Shown piece after piece: positions 1-8,488 of a stretch of DNA of 64,000 nt; within the stretch, counting starts at the first letter, position 1, and each line of letters opens with the position of its first letter. The notes under the pieces were generated by a model that saw only the letters and a program-made list of their open reading frames with translations, did not search any database and was not told the DNA's origin. The stretch comes from Methylophaga sp. OBS1 (GTDB lineage: Bacteria > Pseudomonadota > Gammaproteobacteria > Nitrosococcales > Methylophagaceae). Where the stretch lies: the NCBI RefSeq assembly GCF_026319365.1, contig NZ_JAPDMS010000001.1, forward strand, positions 1,056,456 through 1,120,455, in the 5' to 3' direction. Both the position numbers and the translations under genes were made by a program.

Positions 1-225
1 CGTGAGCGACTCCCCGTTGAGGGTGAAAGCAATGATCGAAGCATCATTGCGGGTCACGTAATATTTGCCTGCCGGCAGTTCGCCCCAGCTATCCCCTTCT
101 GACAAGCCTGTGAACCCCTGCTCCTCAAGCAGGTTTTTCATCGCTGCTACCGCGTGATAAGGCGTCGGAGACTGATCGAGAAAATCGCACAGCCCTTGAT
201 TGAATGTGTTGCTAGAATGAGCCAT
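1..225 (-). CDS. apeB: M18 family aminopeptidase, N-terminal part
   Basis: The reverse-strand reading frame starts at the ATG at 223-225 and runs off the left edge, giving 75 residues. It contains the N-terminal signature of M18 (aspartyl) aminopeptidases: FNQGLCDFLDQSPTPYHAV followed about 30 residues later by GKYYVTRNDASIIAF. Family members are cytosolic zinc metallopeptidases of about 430 residues that remove N-terminal residues, often acidic ones, from peptides. The catalytic metal ligands would lie outside the window. Only the 5' end is seen, so the gene could still be broken further on. Confidence 0.8.
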   Translation of the reverse strand, partial: MAHSSNTFNQGLCDFLDQSPTPYHAVAAMKNLLEEQGFTGLSEGDSWGELPAGKYYVTRNDASIIAFTLNGESLT

Positions 226-290
226 AACAAATCTTTATGCAGGGAAGTGTCCGGTATGATACCGATTTTAAACAGGCGGTTCGACAATTG

Positions 291-728
291 TTAGTCTTTA
301 ACCGGACGGCCGCGGTACATTCTGGCTGGCTTTTTGACCGCTTCTTTATTAGCTTTTTTCAGACTTGGGATTACCCTTTTAGTCTCTACTTCCGCTCCCC
401 TGTACATGCGCTTGCCGGACACAGCGGCTTGATCAGCATGATGTAAGCCAAGTGCGGCCAACAGATTTTCAGCGTCCTCGACAAAGGCCTTTGAAGGCAG
501 AGGCATAGTCACATCCTGCTGAAAAGAAAACCTGGCTACCTGCATAAACGGTAGCGAATGGATAACCGACTTACCGCGTTCCCGACCATACGACAGTGCA
601 CAGATACGTCCTTTTTCAATCACGATATGGCAGGCTTTGTTGTCAGTGGTGGTAATAAAAAAGGTGCCGGTTTGTGCCTCATGACAGACGCTGGCCAGTT
701 GTTTGAGAACGTCCGTATTCGCGCTCAT
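291..728 (-). CDS. DUF4388-like protein with two C-terminal MYRG motifs
   Basis: This 145-residue cytosolic protein has no signal peptide. Residues about 20-75 (GTFFITTTDN, then GRICALSYGRERGKSVI) look like the short beta-rich DUF4388/PATAN-type domain, which often accompanies signalling proteins. The rest is a charged linker carrying two near-identical motifs, KRMYRGAEVE and ARMYRGRPVK, about 27 residues apart and ending at the C-terminus. The MYRG-x-x-V pattern recalls the short DUF4278 motif, though I cannot confirm homology. It lies downstream of the HGG zinc-motif gene and ycgN on the same strand, separated by 42 bases. Function unknown. Confidence 0.55.
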   Translation of the reverse strand: MSANTDVLKQLASVCHEAQTGTFFITTTDNKACHIVIEKGRICALSYGRERGKSVIHSLPFMQVARFSFQQDVTMPLPSKAFVEDAENLLAALGLHHADQAAVSGKRMYRGAEVETKRVIPSLKKANKEAVKKPARMYRGRPVKD

Positions 729-770
729 AGGTGGTAACAGCCCGATGATTAAGAATGGTTGTGCACCAGA

Positions 771-1205
771 TTACATGACATCGTCATCATTATCATCGTT
801 TAATTTGAATGTCGCCCGTTTTGACAGGCCACCATGCAGGCGACAGCGTGTTGCCAGTGCCCCCATACCCCAGGCTTCAGGGGGACGGATGGCGACCGAG
901 CGTTTGCAGCGCTTGCCACCTGGCAACTTGGCACCACAGGGAGGACGGTAGCGTTTGATTTTCTCCCAGCCCTCCAGCGTTTGAGTCGCTTTGCGAATAG
1001 ATTTAACTTCACGCGGAGATAACTGTGTCTGGTCGACGGGATGCGTTTCCTGATCAGTATGACGCCACCAGTAACGTACTACCGGTACTGGCAAGCCGAA
1101 ACGTCGCGCGAGATCATCGGGTTTGCGATAAATTTCCAGTTCCAGTAACAGCAGCGCTGCCTGTTCCAGACGGGCGGTAAACTCGCGGCTTTCTTCAGGT
1201 GTCAT
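771..1205 (-). CDS. HGG-motif zinc-binding protein, hypothetical
   Basis: This 144-residue protein has a putative helix-turn-helix region at residues about 28-50 ([19 protein letters not shown]). A cysteine/histidine cluster follows: [13 protein letters not shown] at about 89-101 and [11 protein letters not shown] at about 120-130. The C-x(9)-C ... C-x-L-HGG-x-S arrangement is the small HGG zinc motif found in many phage-related and transposon-related proteins. The C-terminus is an acidic run of Asp and Asn. Its ATG overlaps the ycgN stop (ATGA at 1202-1205), so the two are translationally coupled. A DNA- or RNA-binding role is an inference; no enzyme domain is visible. Confidence 0.55.
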   Translation of the reverse strand: MTPEESREFTARLEQAALLLLELEIYRKPDDLARRFGLPVPVVRYWWRHTDQETHPVDQTQLSPREVKSIRKATQTLEGWEKIKRYRPPCGAKLPGGKRCKRSVAIRPPEAWGMGALATRCRLHGGLSKRATFKLNDDNDDDVM

Positions 1206-1672
1206 GCATCTGGGTCGGGTTCATGACTGAGTTTGATAACCGCCTCATTCAGATCATCTACGTCCGATTCCGGCTGGGCAAACTCGCGGACTGAAATGCC
1301 GGCTTTATGTACACTGTCAGGATCACCGGTGATCAGCGGATGCCAGTCCGGTAAGGGCTCACCTTCCGCCAGCAGACGGTAGGCGCAGGTTGAGGGCAAC
1401 CAGTCGAAATAATGCGCGTTCTTAATACTGAGTTGAATGCAGTCGGGGACGATGGACTGACGGTTTTCGTAGTCCTTGCAGCGACAGCTGTTGATGTCGA
1501 GCAATGAACAGGCAGCGCGGGTGTAATACATACGCCCGTCATCCTCATCTTCCAGTTTGTGCAGACAGCAGCGGGCACAGCCATCACAAAGGCTCTCCCA
1601 CTCATCATGAGTCATCTGACTCAAGCGTTTGTGTTTCCAGAATTCAACAGATGTTTTATCCTGATCAATCAT
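1202..1672 (-). CDS. ycgN: YcgN family cysteine-cluster protein (UPF0260)
   Basis: This protein of about 156 residues matches the YcgN/UPF0260 family throughout: [19 protein letters not shown], then the Cys cluster [36 protein letters not shown], and [19 protein letters not shown]. The conserved cysteines suggest metal or Fe-S binding; no biochemical role is established for the family. I chose the ATG at 1670-1672. A TTG two codons upstream (1676-1678) has a better-spaced AGGG and is an alternative. The ATG shares the CATG palindrome with the start of the divergent gene at 1671, so each leader must lie inside the other gene. Confidence 0.85.
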   Translation of the reverse strand: MIDQDKTSVEFWKHKRLSQMTHDEWESLCDGCARCCLHKLEDEDDGRMYYTRAACSLLDINSCRCKDYENRQSIVPDCIQLSIKNAHYFDWLPSTCAYRLLAEGEPLPDWHPLITGDPDSVHKAGISVREFAQPESDVDDLNEAVIKLSHEPDPDA

Positions 1673-2150
1673 GACCAATTCAGTTGCCCTATCCAGCCTG
1701 CTCGCGCCGTTTGTCAGTCAGTTCAACCCCAGGTCGATTCTGACTGCCGGCGACACGGCGGCAATGTGTCTGCAAAAGGATAATGATACTAAATTGCAGC
1801 ATCTGAAGACACCATTCAGCCAGGATCAGTTGCGTAACACACAGCCGGCCGACCTTGCCGTTATCAGCCATCTGACAGAATCGATGGAGAAAGCGGCCGC
1901 ACAACAATGGCTGGGCATGGTGAAAAACCGTCTCGCCCCACATGTCATTCTGATCAGCCACCCTGCGATTGCCGATAATAAAGGTTGGGAGCTGACTGAC
2001 TACCTGGCGATGGGGTTCCGACATCTTGCTGGCACCGAAGACGGATTACAGGTCTTTACTTATGCCATTGAAAATTATCAGCCTAAACGTGACTGGCTCA
2101 ACAGCCGTTACTGGGCCAACCCCGAAATGTACGACAAATACCGCTGGTAA
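1671..2150 (+). CDS. Hypothetical protein, DUF6231-like
   Basis: This 159-residue protein resembles a group of short Pseudomonas-type proteins (DUF6231) with a degenerate Rossmann-like pattern: [11 protein letters not shown] near the N-terminus, [13 protein letters not shown] in the middle and VILISHPA before a conserved tail, where [16 protein letters not shown] forms the aromatic C-terminus. The fold recalls SAM-binding proteins without the full set of motifs, so no activity is assigned. It starts back to back with ycgN on a shared CATG, with no obvious Shine-Dalgarno sequence. ppk follows on the same strand 79 bases later. Confidence 0.55.
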   Translation: MTNSVALSSLLAPFVSQFNPRSILTAGDTAAMCLQKDNDTKLQHLKTPFSQDQLRNTQPADLAVISHLTESMEKAAAQQWLGMVKNRLAPHVILISHPAIADNKGWELTDYLAMGFRHLAGTEDGLQVFTYAIENYQPKRDWLNSRYWANPEMYDKYRW

Positions 2151-2153
2151 CGC

Positions 2154-2190
2154 CTGTCGTCATCTTGCTGTCACAAAGCGAAGCTAGACT
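2154..2190 (+). promoter_or_regulatory. Possible Pho-box-like promoter of ppk
   Basis: The 79-base gap before ppk holds two CTGTC repeats (CTGTCGT at 2154 and CTGTCAC at 2168) and a possible -10 hexamer TAGACT at 2185-2190. A true Pho box has CTGTCAT repeats 11 bases apart; here the spacing is 14, so this is a weak candidate for PhoB control. Confidence 0.2.
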
Positions 2191-2229
2191 ATCAAGGATA
2201 ACTACGCCTCAGGCGCTCAAGAAGGAATT

Positions 2230-4317
2230 ATGAAACAAGAACAACCCATCGATCTGAACAACCCTGAGCTCTATATTAATCGCGAGCTGAGTCTGCTCGA
2301 GTTCAACTGGCGGGTTTTGCAACAGGCATTGGATAGCAGTGTGCCGCTGCTGGAACGCCTCAATTACCTGTGCATTTCCAGTACCAATCTCGATGAATTT
2401 TTCGAAGTGCGGGTGGCCGGCCTGATTCAGCAAATTGAAATCGGCGACCCCTATATCGAAGCTGATCAGGTCACGGCACAGGAATGCCTGAGATTAATCA
2501 GTCAGCGCGCTCACGAACTGGTGGAAGAACAGTACCGGGTACTGAATGAGGTCTTGTTACCGGAGTTGGAGGAGCAATCAATCCGGGTGTTACCGCGATC
2601 ACAATGGAATGATGAACACACCAAGTGGCTGCAGAACTACTTCCAGGAAGAAATTCTGCCGATCCTGAGCCCGATGGGGCTGGACTCCGCTCACCCCTTC
2701 CCGCGCCTGCTCAATAAGAGTTTGAATTTTATCGTCTCTCTGGTGGGTAAAGATGCCTTCGGTCGCGACCGTGGCTACGCGATTTTACAGGCCCCGCGTG
2801 CATTACCCCGCGTGATCCAGTTCCCACAGGAGCTGTGCCAGCCCGGTGAATACAAATTCGTATTCCTGTCATCGATTATCCATGCCTTCGCAGAAGATCT
2901 GTTCTTCGGTATGAAAGTGAAAGGTTGCTATCAATTCCGTGTCACCCGCAATAGTGATCTGGCTATCGATACCGAAGAAACCAGTGACCTGCTGGCCACC
3001 ATTGCCGATGAATTAACCCAGCGTAACTACGGTGATGAAGTCCGGCTTGAAATTGCCCACAACTGCCCGGAAGATATGGTTGAGTTTCTGCGTAATGAGT
3101 GTGCCATGGAACGGGACAATGTCTACCTGGTCAACGGCCCGGTAAACTTGAGCCGGATCCAGGCTGTGTGCTCACTGGTTGACCGGCCCGATCTCAAGTT
3201 CAAGCCATTTACGCAAGGCCGTCCGGAAGGCTTGACACCGGATGTCGATATATTTGCGGCGCTGCGCAAGCAGGATATGCTGCTACACCATCCTTATCAG
3301 TCCTTTACCCCGGTCATTGATTTGCTGCGTCAGGCTGCTGCTGACAGCAGTGTGTTGGCGATTAAACAGACCCTGTATCGCACTGGTGCCAAATCGCCAA
3401 TCGTTGATGCGCTGGTGACGGCGGCACAGGCAGGTAAAGAAGTGACAGTAGTCATTGAACTTCGTGCCCGCTTTGATGAGGAAGCCAACGTCGCACTGGC
3501 TGCCCGCCTGCAGGAAGCCGGTGCCCACGTTGTGTACGGTATCGTAGGCTATAAAACCCACGCCAAAATGCTGCTGGTATTACGCCGTGAAAACAGTAAG
3601 TTACGCCGCTATGTTCATCTGGGTACCGGGAACTATCACCGGGGTACCGCCCGCGTTTATACCGATTATGGCCTCTTGACCTCGGATAAACAGATTGGCG
3701 AAGACGTCAACAACCTGTTCATTCAACTCACCAGTCTGGGTAAAATTCCGCAGATGCATAAACTGCTGCATGCACCGTTCACCCTGCATGAAGGCCTGTT
3801 GAAAAAAATCGAACGGGAAATCGAACATGCCGGAGCTGGCAAGCCCGCCCGCATCATTATCAAAGTAAACGCCGTGGTCGAGCAGGAAATGATCCAGGCG
3901 CTTTACCGGGCATCGATGGCCGGCGTCAAAATTGACTTGATTGTGCGCGGTATTTGCTGCTTGCGGCCCGGCGTCAAAGATTTATCTGAAAATATTCATG
4001 TGCGTAGCATCATCGGTCGTTTTCTCGAGCACACCCGGGTATTTTATTTCGAAAACGGTGGCAACCCGGAAATCTGGTGTGGCAGTGCAGATTTGATGAA
4101 ACGCAACCTGCTGAGACGCGTCGAGACTTGCTTTCCAATCGAGTCCAAAAAACTGCGTCAGCGCATTCTTGACGATCTGGAAACCTACCTGTCTGACAAT
4201 AGCCAGGCTTGGATCCTTAACGCCGATGCCCGTTATCAGCGGGTAGAAAAAACCGAATCGGAGCCTGCAATCGCCGCACAGCTCTCTTTGCTGGAACAAA
4301 TGGCCAAGACCTACTGA
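2230..4317 (+). CDS. ppk1: Polyphosphate kinase 1
   Basis: This 695-residue enzyme makes long-chain polyphosphate reversibly from ATP at the inner membrane. The N-terminal helical domain is typical (YINRELSLLEFNWRVL at about 14-29, then ISSTNLDEFFEVRVAG). The phosphate-accepting His444 lies in YKTHAKML, His463 in YVHLGTGNYHRGTARVYTD and His601 in FLEHTRVFYFENGG; these match the three conserved histidines of E. coli Ppk (435, 454 and 592). Length and motif order are normal. The start has a clear ribosome site (AAGGA) six bases upstream. The ParA gene follows 7 bases after the stop, so the two are probably co-transcribed. No ppx exopolyphosphatase is nearby. Confidence 0.97.
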   Translation: MKQEQPIDLNNPELYINRELSLLEFNWRVLQQALDSSVPLLERLNYLCISSTNLDEFFEVRVAGLIQQIEIGDPYIEADQVTAQECLRLISQRAHELVEEQYRVLNEVLLPELEEQSIRVLPRSQWNDEHTKWLQNYFQEEILPILSPMGLDSAHPFPRLLNKSLNFIVSLVGKDAFGRDRGYAILQAPRALPRVIQFPQELCQPGEYKFVFLSSIIHAFAEDLFFGMKVKGCYQFRVTRNSDLAIDTEETSDLLATIADELTQRNYGDEVRLEIAHNCPEDMVEFLRNECAMERDNVYLVNGPVNLSRIQAVCSLVDRPDLKFKPFTQGRPEGLTPDVDIFAALRKQDMLLHHPYQSFTPVIDLLRQAAADSSVLAIKQTLYRTGAKSPIVDALVTAAQAGKEVTVVIELRARFDEEANVALAARLQEAGAHVVYGIVGYKTHAKMLLVLRRENSKLRRYVHLGTGNYHRGTARVYTDYGLLTSDKQIGEDVNNLFIQLTSLGKIPQMHKLLHAPFTLHEGLLKKIEREIEHAGAGKPARIIIKVNAVVEQEMIQALYRASMAGVKIDLIVRGICCLRPGVKDLSENIHVRSIIGRFLEHTRVFYFENGGNPEIWCGSADLMKRNLLRRVETCFPIESKKLRQRILDDLETYLSDNSQAWILNADARYQRVEKTESEPAIAAQLSLLEQMAKTY

Positions 4318-4324
4318 GGCCATT

Positions 4325-5086
4325 GTGGAGACGATTGCATTTTTCAACCTGAAAGGCGGCGTCGGTAAAACGACGTCAGCGGTCAATATTGCCTGGCATG
4401 CGGCCAGTGAAGGTATTCCTACGCTGCTATGGGATCTGGATCCTCAGGGTGCGGCCAGTTGGCTGTTAAATGCGCAAGCCAAAGAAAAAACCCGCCCAAA
4501 AAAAATACTCAGTGGTAAAACGCCCATCGGCGAGTTGGTGCGTAGCACTGATTTTGAAAATCTGGATGTAATCCCATCAGACTTCTCTTTGCGTCATCTC
4601 GACCAGCAACTGGCCACGCAAAGCGAACAGGGTAAACGTAATCTGATTGCCAAACTGGTTGAGCCTTTTGGAGAAAATTATGCGCTGGTGGTACTGGACT
4701 GTCCGCCCAGCTTTTCTTTATTGACTGAGCAGGTGTTTGAAACCGCAGACTCGCTGTATATCCCGATTATCCCGACGCATTTGTCCTTGCGTACTTTTGA
4801 ACAGACGCGGGACTTCTTTAAAGAAAACAAGCTCAAACCTAAACGACTGCATGCTTTTTTCACCATGGTAGATCGCCGTCGCAGCCTGCATCGGGTGATG
4901 CTGACTCATCCACCCAAAATGCTGAAAAATGGTCTGCCCACACCCATCCCCTATGCCGCAGCGGTGGAACGCATGGGAGATTATCGAGCCCCCCTGCCCG
5001 CATTTGATAGTGCCTCGCCGGTGAGCCGTGCTTATGCACAACTCTGGCAAGATATCAAAGCAACACTGAAAGAGTTTTCAGCTTAA
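4325..5086 (+). CDS. Orphan ParA family ATPase
   Basis: This 253-residue cytosolic ATPase starts with GTG at 4325, 7 bases after ppk. It has a deviant Walker A motif (LKGGVGKTT, residues 9-17), the A' motif WDLDPQGAASWLL and Walker B VVLDCPPSFSLLTE. ParA/MinD ATPases form ATP sandwich dimers and position DNA or protein cargoes. No parB or parS-like gene adjoins it, so it is not an ordinary chromosome-segregation pair. Its place behind ppk suggests a link to polyphosphate, perhaps granule positioning, but this is inference. Its stop overlaps by four bases the stop of a small convergent gene. Confidence 0.85.
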   Translation: METIAFFNLKGGVGKTTSAVNIAWHAASEGIPTLLWDLDPQGAASWLLNAQAKEKTRPKKILSGKTPIGELVRSTDFENLDVIPSDFSLRHLDQQLATQSEQGKRNLIAKLVEPFGENYALVVLDCPPSFSLLTEQVFETADSLYIPIIPTHLSLRTFEQTRDFFKENKLKPKRLHAFFTMVDRRRSLHRVMLTHPPKMLKNGLPTPIPYAAAVERMGDYRAPLPAFDSASPVSRAYAQLWQDIKATLKEFSA

Positions 5087-5244
5087 TCATTGGCCTGACA
5101 GACATAACCTTCCGGATTATCCTGCAACCACTGCTGGTAGGTCTGTATGGATGTGGTGAATTTAGGAAAATATTCATTGCCCTGATCCGGACCGAACATT
5201 TCCCATTCCTTGAGAGAATTGAAATGGCGTTCTGCTGGTGACAT
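5083..5244 (-). CDS. Small hypothetical protein, 53 residues
   Basis: A reverse frame from the ATG at 5242-5244 to the TAA at 5083-5085 encodes a polar 53-residue protein beginning MSPAERHFNSLKEWEMFG and ending PEGYVCQAND. It is rich in aromatic and charged residues, has no membrane segment, and has a GGGA sequence about nine bases before the start. The residue composition looks like a real protein rather than an antisense artefact, because little else overlaps it. It converges on parA with a 4-base overlap and lies downstream of rlmKL. Family not recognised. Confidence 0.5.
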   Translation of the reverse strand: MSPAERHFNSLKEWEMFGPDQGNEYFPKFTTSIQTYQQWLQDNPEGYVCQAND

Positions 5245-5331
5245 GGCGTTATCCCGTTGTTTAAGTCAGGCACATCATGCGCATCTGATATGACAATTTG
5301 ATGTGAATCTGACGGGAAATCCCGTAGAGAA

Positions 5332-7533
5332 TCAGTCGCTTTTTGTCACCAGCCAGCACTGGTGAACTTTCTTATTACGTTCAAAATCCCTGGGTATGGT
5401 CTGGGCAGTAATATCTTTTAAGCTCACCCCTTCCATTACATTAAGTGCCATTTTGAAGTCACGCCGGTTAGTGGAGAAAATCAACTGGCCACCGGGTTTC
5501 AGCAAATTCGCCGCCATCTGAATCAAGCTGACATGATCGCGCTGTACATCAAACACCCCATCCATCCTGCTGGAGTTGGAAAAGGTCGGCGGATCGAGGA
5601 ATATCAGATCAAAGCGCTCAGCCTCCTGCTGCGCAGCCTGCAACCATTCCAGACAGTTGGCACGAATAAATCGGTGCTGTTCGCCATCAAAACCATTCAG
5701 CTGCAAATTGTCCTGTGCCCAACCCAGATAAGTGTTGGACATGTCCACACTGGTGGTACTGGCAGCGCCGCCTGCGGCCGCATAGACAGTCACAGATCCG
5801 GTATATGAGAACAAGTTGAGAAAATCTTTGCCTCGCGCCATATTCATCAGCATCAAGCGGGTATCGCGGTGATCCAGAAACAGGCCGGTATCCAGATAGT
5901 CTTTCAGATTGACCCAGAACTTGAGGCCATTTTCTTCAACTTCGAAGCGTTTGTTCTGTGCTGCCTGGGCTTCATACTGATTAGCACCGCGCTGTTTCTG
6001 TCTGACTTTGAGACTGACGCTGCTGGCCGGCACTTCCAGGACATCGGGAATGATATGCATGGCCTCTTTCAGGCGTTCAACGGCTTTCTGCGGATCAATC
6101 TGTTTGGGCGGAGCGTATTCCTGCACATGCACCTGATCGTCGTATACGTCGATGGCCAGCGCATAATCAGGCAAGTCGGCATCGTAAATGCGGTAGCAAC
6201 TGACCTTGTTCTTACGTGCCCACTTCGCCATGTGTTTGATATTTTTCTTCAGGCGGTTTGCGAACATATCACCCTGCTCGCTGATTTCAACTTCCTGTAG
6301 ATCCGGCGCCGTATCACTGATTACTGGCTCCGGTATAGCCTGTGTCTGATTTGTCTGAGTCACCGCTTTACTGGCGCGGTAGAACAGCACTTCACATTCA
6401 ATCGGACCATTATCAAAAGGCACACTTTCGAACAAAGTCAGGCCCGTAAATTTGCCGAGTTGCGGCTTGTCGGTAATGATCGCGCTGCGCCAGCCCGGCA
6501 GAGACTCACGCATAATATCGCCCAGACTCTCATAAAGCCGGGGCAGACTATCGGCATCTCCCATGCGTTCACCATAAGGCGGATTACAGACCAGCAGCCC
6601 CATTGGCGGCAGCGCCTGTGCTTCAGCCGGCCAGTCCAGCAATCTGCGTTGTGCAACCTGAATCCAGTCACTGAGACCCGCTTCGGCAATATTGGCCCGT
6701 GCAGCCTCCACCGCTTTGGGATCCGCATCTCCGCCCAGAATCACCGGTATTCTGGCCAGACCTGCCTGACGTCGACGCTCGGCGTCCGCCTTAAGTTTTT
6801 TCCAGGCGTCTTTGTCGTGCTGCTTCCAGTAGATGAAACCGAAGTAATCCCGCAGAATCCCGGGTGCAATATCGGCGGCCATCATCGCCGCTTCAATCAG
6901 AAAAGTCCCGGAACCACACATCGGGTCAATTAATGCCCAGCCCTGTCGAGCCAGTCTGGGCCACTCAGCACTCAGCAAAATGGCCGCGGCCAGATGCTCT
7001 TTGAGTGGTGCTTCGGTGTTACGCGCGCGGTAACTGCGACGGTGCAGACTCTCACCGGATAAATCGATGCTGATGGTGGCCTGATTGTGTCGCAGGTAGA
7101 CATTGATGCGAATATCCGGCTGGTGAAGGTCAACTGAAGGACGAATCCCGGTCAGCGCGCGAAAACGATCCACAATCGCGTCTTTGACTTTCTGCGCGCC
7201 GTATTGATTGTGTTTGATTTTGGAACGGAAACTGTTGAAATCCACCGCTAGGGTGCCCTCTTCCGCCTCAAGATGATCTTCCCAGGGCAAGGCCGTGACA
7301 CCCTCGTAAAGTTGTTCCGGCGATTCAGCACGAATGGTGGCGATAGGCATCAAAACACGTATGGCAACGCGGGACCACAAACAGACTTTGTAGGCATCCT
7401 CCAGACTGCCGGTGAAACGGATGTTACCCTGTTCCTGCTTGCTTTGTTTGATGCCGAGTTGCTTGAGTTCTTCAGCCAGCAGCGGCAGCATGCCGCGCGC
7501 CGCTGTGAGCGTGAACTTGTGTTGTTTAGCCAT
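5332..7533 (-). CDS. rlmKL: Bifunctional 23S rRNA methyltransferase RlmKL
   Basis: This 733-residue fusion protein methylates 23S rRNA: the N-terminal half makes m2G2445 (RlmL) and the C-terminal half m7G2069 (RlmK). A THUMP domain comes first (about residues 45-155). The first SAM domain follows with DPMCGSGTFLIEAA and the catalytic LLVCNPPYGERMG. The second SAM domain has DFLNLFSYTGSVTVYAA and DLIFLDPPTFSNS. Length matches the E. coli protein (about 702). It is transcribed divergently from yhbY, another 50S-related gene, across a 48-base gap. A GGAACC sequence stands in the ribosome-site position. Confidence 0.96.
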   Translation of the reverse strand: MAKQHKFTLTAARGMLPLLAEELKQLGIKQSKQEQGNIRFTGSLEDAYKVCLWSRVAIRVLMPIATIRAESPEQLYEGVTALPWEDHLEAEEGTLAVDFNSFRSKIKHNQYGAQKVKDAIVDRFRALTGIRPSVDLHQPDIRINVYLRHNQATISIDLSGESLHRRSYRARNTEAPLKEHLAAAILLSAEWPRLARQGWALIDPMCGSGTFLIEAAMMAADIAPGILRDYFGFIYWKQHDKDAWKKLKADAERRRQAGLARIPVILGGDADPKAVEAARANIAEAGLSDWIQVAQRRLLDWPAEAQALPPMGLLVCNPPYGERMGDADSLPRLYESLGDIMRESLPGWRSAIITDKPQLGKFTGLTLFESVPFDNGPIECEVLFYRASKAVTQTNQTQAIPEPVISDTAPDLQEVEISEQGDMFANRLKKNIKHMAKWARKNKVSCYRIYDADLPDYALAIDVYDDQVHVQEYAPPKQIDPQKAVERLKEAMHIIPDVLEVPASSVSLKVRQKQRGANQYEAQAAQNKRFEVEENGLKFWVNLKDYLDTGLFLDHRDTRLMLMNMARGKDFLNLFSYTGSVTVYAAAGGAASTTSVDMSNTYLGWAQDNLQLNGFDGEQHRFIRANCLEWLQAAQQEAERFDLIFLDPPTFSNSSRMDGVFDVQRDHVSLIQMAANLLKPGGQLIFSTNRRDFKMALNVMEGVSLKDITAQTIPRDFERNKKVHQCWLVTKSD

Positions 7534-7552
7534 ATTGGGTTCCTGTTATACT
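7522..7552 (+). promoter_or_regulatory. Possible promoter of yhbY
   Basis: A TATACT hexamer at 7547-7552 precedes the yhbY start by 29 bases. The best -35 is a weak TTGTTT at 7522-7527, with a spacer of 19 bases, so the assignment is tentative. Confidence 0.3.
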
Positions 7553-7581
7553 CCGCATATTTTAAACAGGTAACGCACTTC

Positions 7582-7875
7582 ATGGCAGTCACGGATAAAC
7601 AAAAACGCTACCTCAAGGGGCTGGCGCACTCTCTCAAGCCGGTAGTGATGGTCGGTAACAGCGGTCTCACCGAGTCGGTTGTCGCGGAAATCAACAATGC
7701 GCTGGAACATCACGAACTGATTAAAGTCCGTATTAGCGGCCAGGAGCGCGCAGAACGCAAGGCGATGCTGGACGAGATTGCGCAAACCACCGGTGCCGAT
7801 CTGATACTGGTTATCGGCAACATCGGCGGTTTCTACCGCCCTGCCAAAGATCCGTCGATTCAACTACCCAGGTAA
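7582..7875 (+). CDS. yhbY: YhbY family ribosome-assembly RNA-binding protein
   Basis: This 97-residue single CRM-domain protein binds RNA and associates with pre-50S particles. Diagnostic stretches are KQKRYLKGLAHSLKPVVMVG, the GLTESVVAEINNALEHHELIKV segment split over the domain, and LILVIGNIGGFYRP, which includes the GxxG-like turn. The ATG at 7582 is chosen because the family begins just before KQKRYL; the frame remains open upstream but that part overlaps rlmKL. A nitroreductase gene starts 4 bases after the stop, so they probably share a transcript. Confidence 0.93.
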   Translation: MAVTDKQKRYLKGLAHSLKPVVMVGNSGLTESVVAEINNALEHHELIKVRISGQERAERKAMLDEIAQTTGADLILVIGNIGGFYRPAKDPSIQLPR

Positions 7876-7879
7876 CAAC

Positions 7880-8476
7880 ATGATTCAGAAACCAGCGGAC
7901 ACCGAACAAGACATTGATACTTTACTCGCCGAACGCTGGAGCGGCCGGGCCTACGATCCGGACCTTGAGGTGAGCGAGGAACACATTGTGGCACTCACGG
8001 AAGCGGCCCGCTGGGCGCCCTCCTGTTCCGGTGAAGAGCCCTGGCGTTACCTGATTTGCAACAAGTTCACTGATAAAGCGGCCTGGGACAAAGCCTTTGA
8101 TTCGCTGATGCCTGGTAACCAGACCTGGGCGCAGGACGCCCCGCTGCTGATTCTTGCCGCCTCGGTCACCGAATTCCGCGAAAAGGACAAAAATAACCCC
8201 TGGGTTGGACATGATACTGGCGCCGCCAGCCTCAGCCTCTGTCTGCAGGCCACCTCACTCGGCCTGATGAGTCATCAGATGGGAGGGTATGATCCGGACA
8301 AAATGCGGGCAGCGTTTAGCATTCCGGATAACATTCGCCTCTGGTCGATGATTGCCATTGGTCACCCGGCCCCGCTGGACAGCCTGACTGAAGAACAGAT
8401 GGAACGGGAACTTAAACCGCGTCAGCGCCGTCCATTATCCGAACAATTCTTCCGCGGGAAGTGGCCCGCAGCGTAG
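7880..8476 (+). CDS. Nitroreductase family protein
   Basis: This 198-residue FMN-dependent NAD(P)H oxidoreductase has the family hallmarks: an RWSGRAYDPDLEV start segment, EAARWAPSCSGEEPWRYLI for FMN binding, and the central HDTGAASLSLCLQATSLGLM helix followed by QMGGYDP. The C-terminus carries IAIGHPAP, the usual flavin-contacting loop, then a basic tail with QRRPLSEQFF. The physiological substrate cannot be read from sequence; relatives reduce nitroaromatics, quinones or enones. It sits between yhbY (4 bases) and the pentapeptide-repeat gene (12 bases), probably as one operon. Confidence 0.88.
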   Translation: MIQKPADTEQDIDTLLAERWSGRAYDPDLEVSEEHIVALTEAARWAPSCSGEEPWRYLICNKFTDKAAWDKAFDSLMPGNQTWAQDAPLLILAASVTEFREKDKNNPWVGHDTGAASLSLCLQATSLGLMSHQMGGYDPDKMRAAFSIPDNIRLWSMIAIGHPAPLDSLTEEQMERELKPRQRRPLSEQFFRGKWPAA

Positions 8477-8488
8477 CAGGAGACAATC

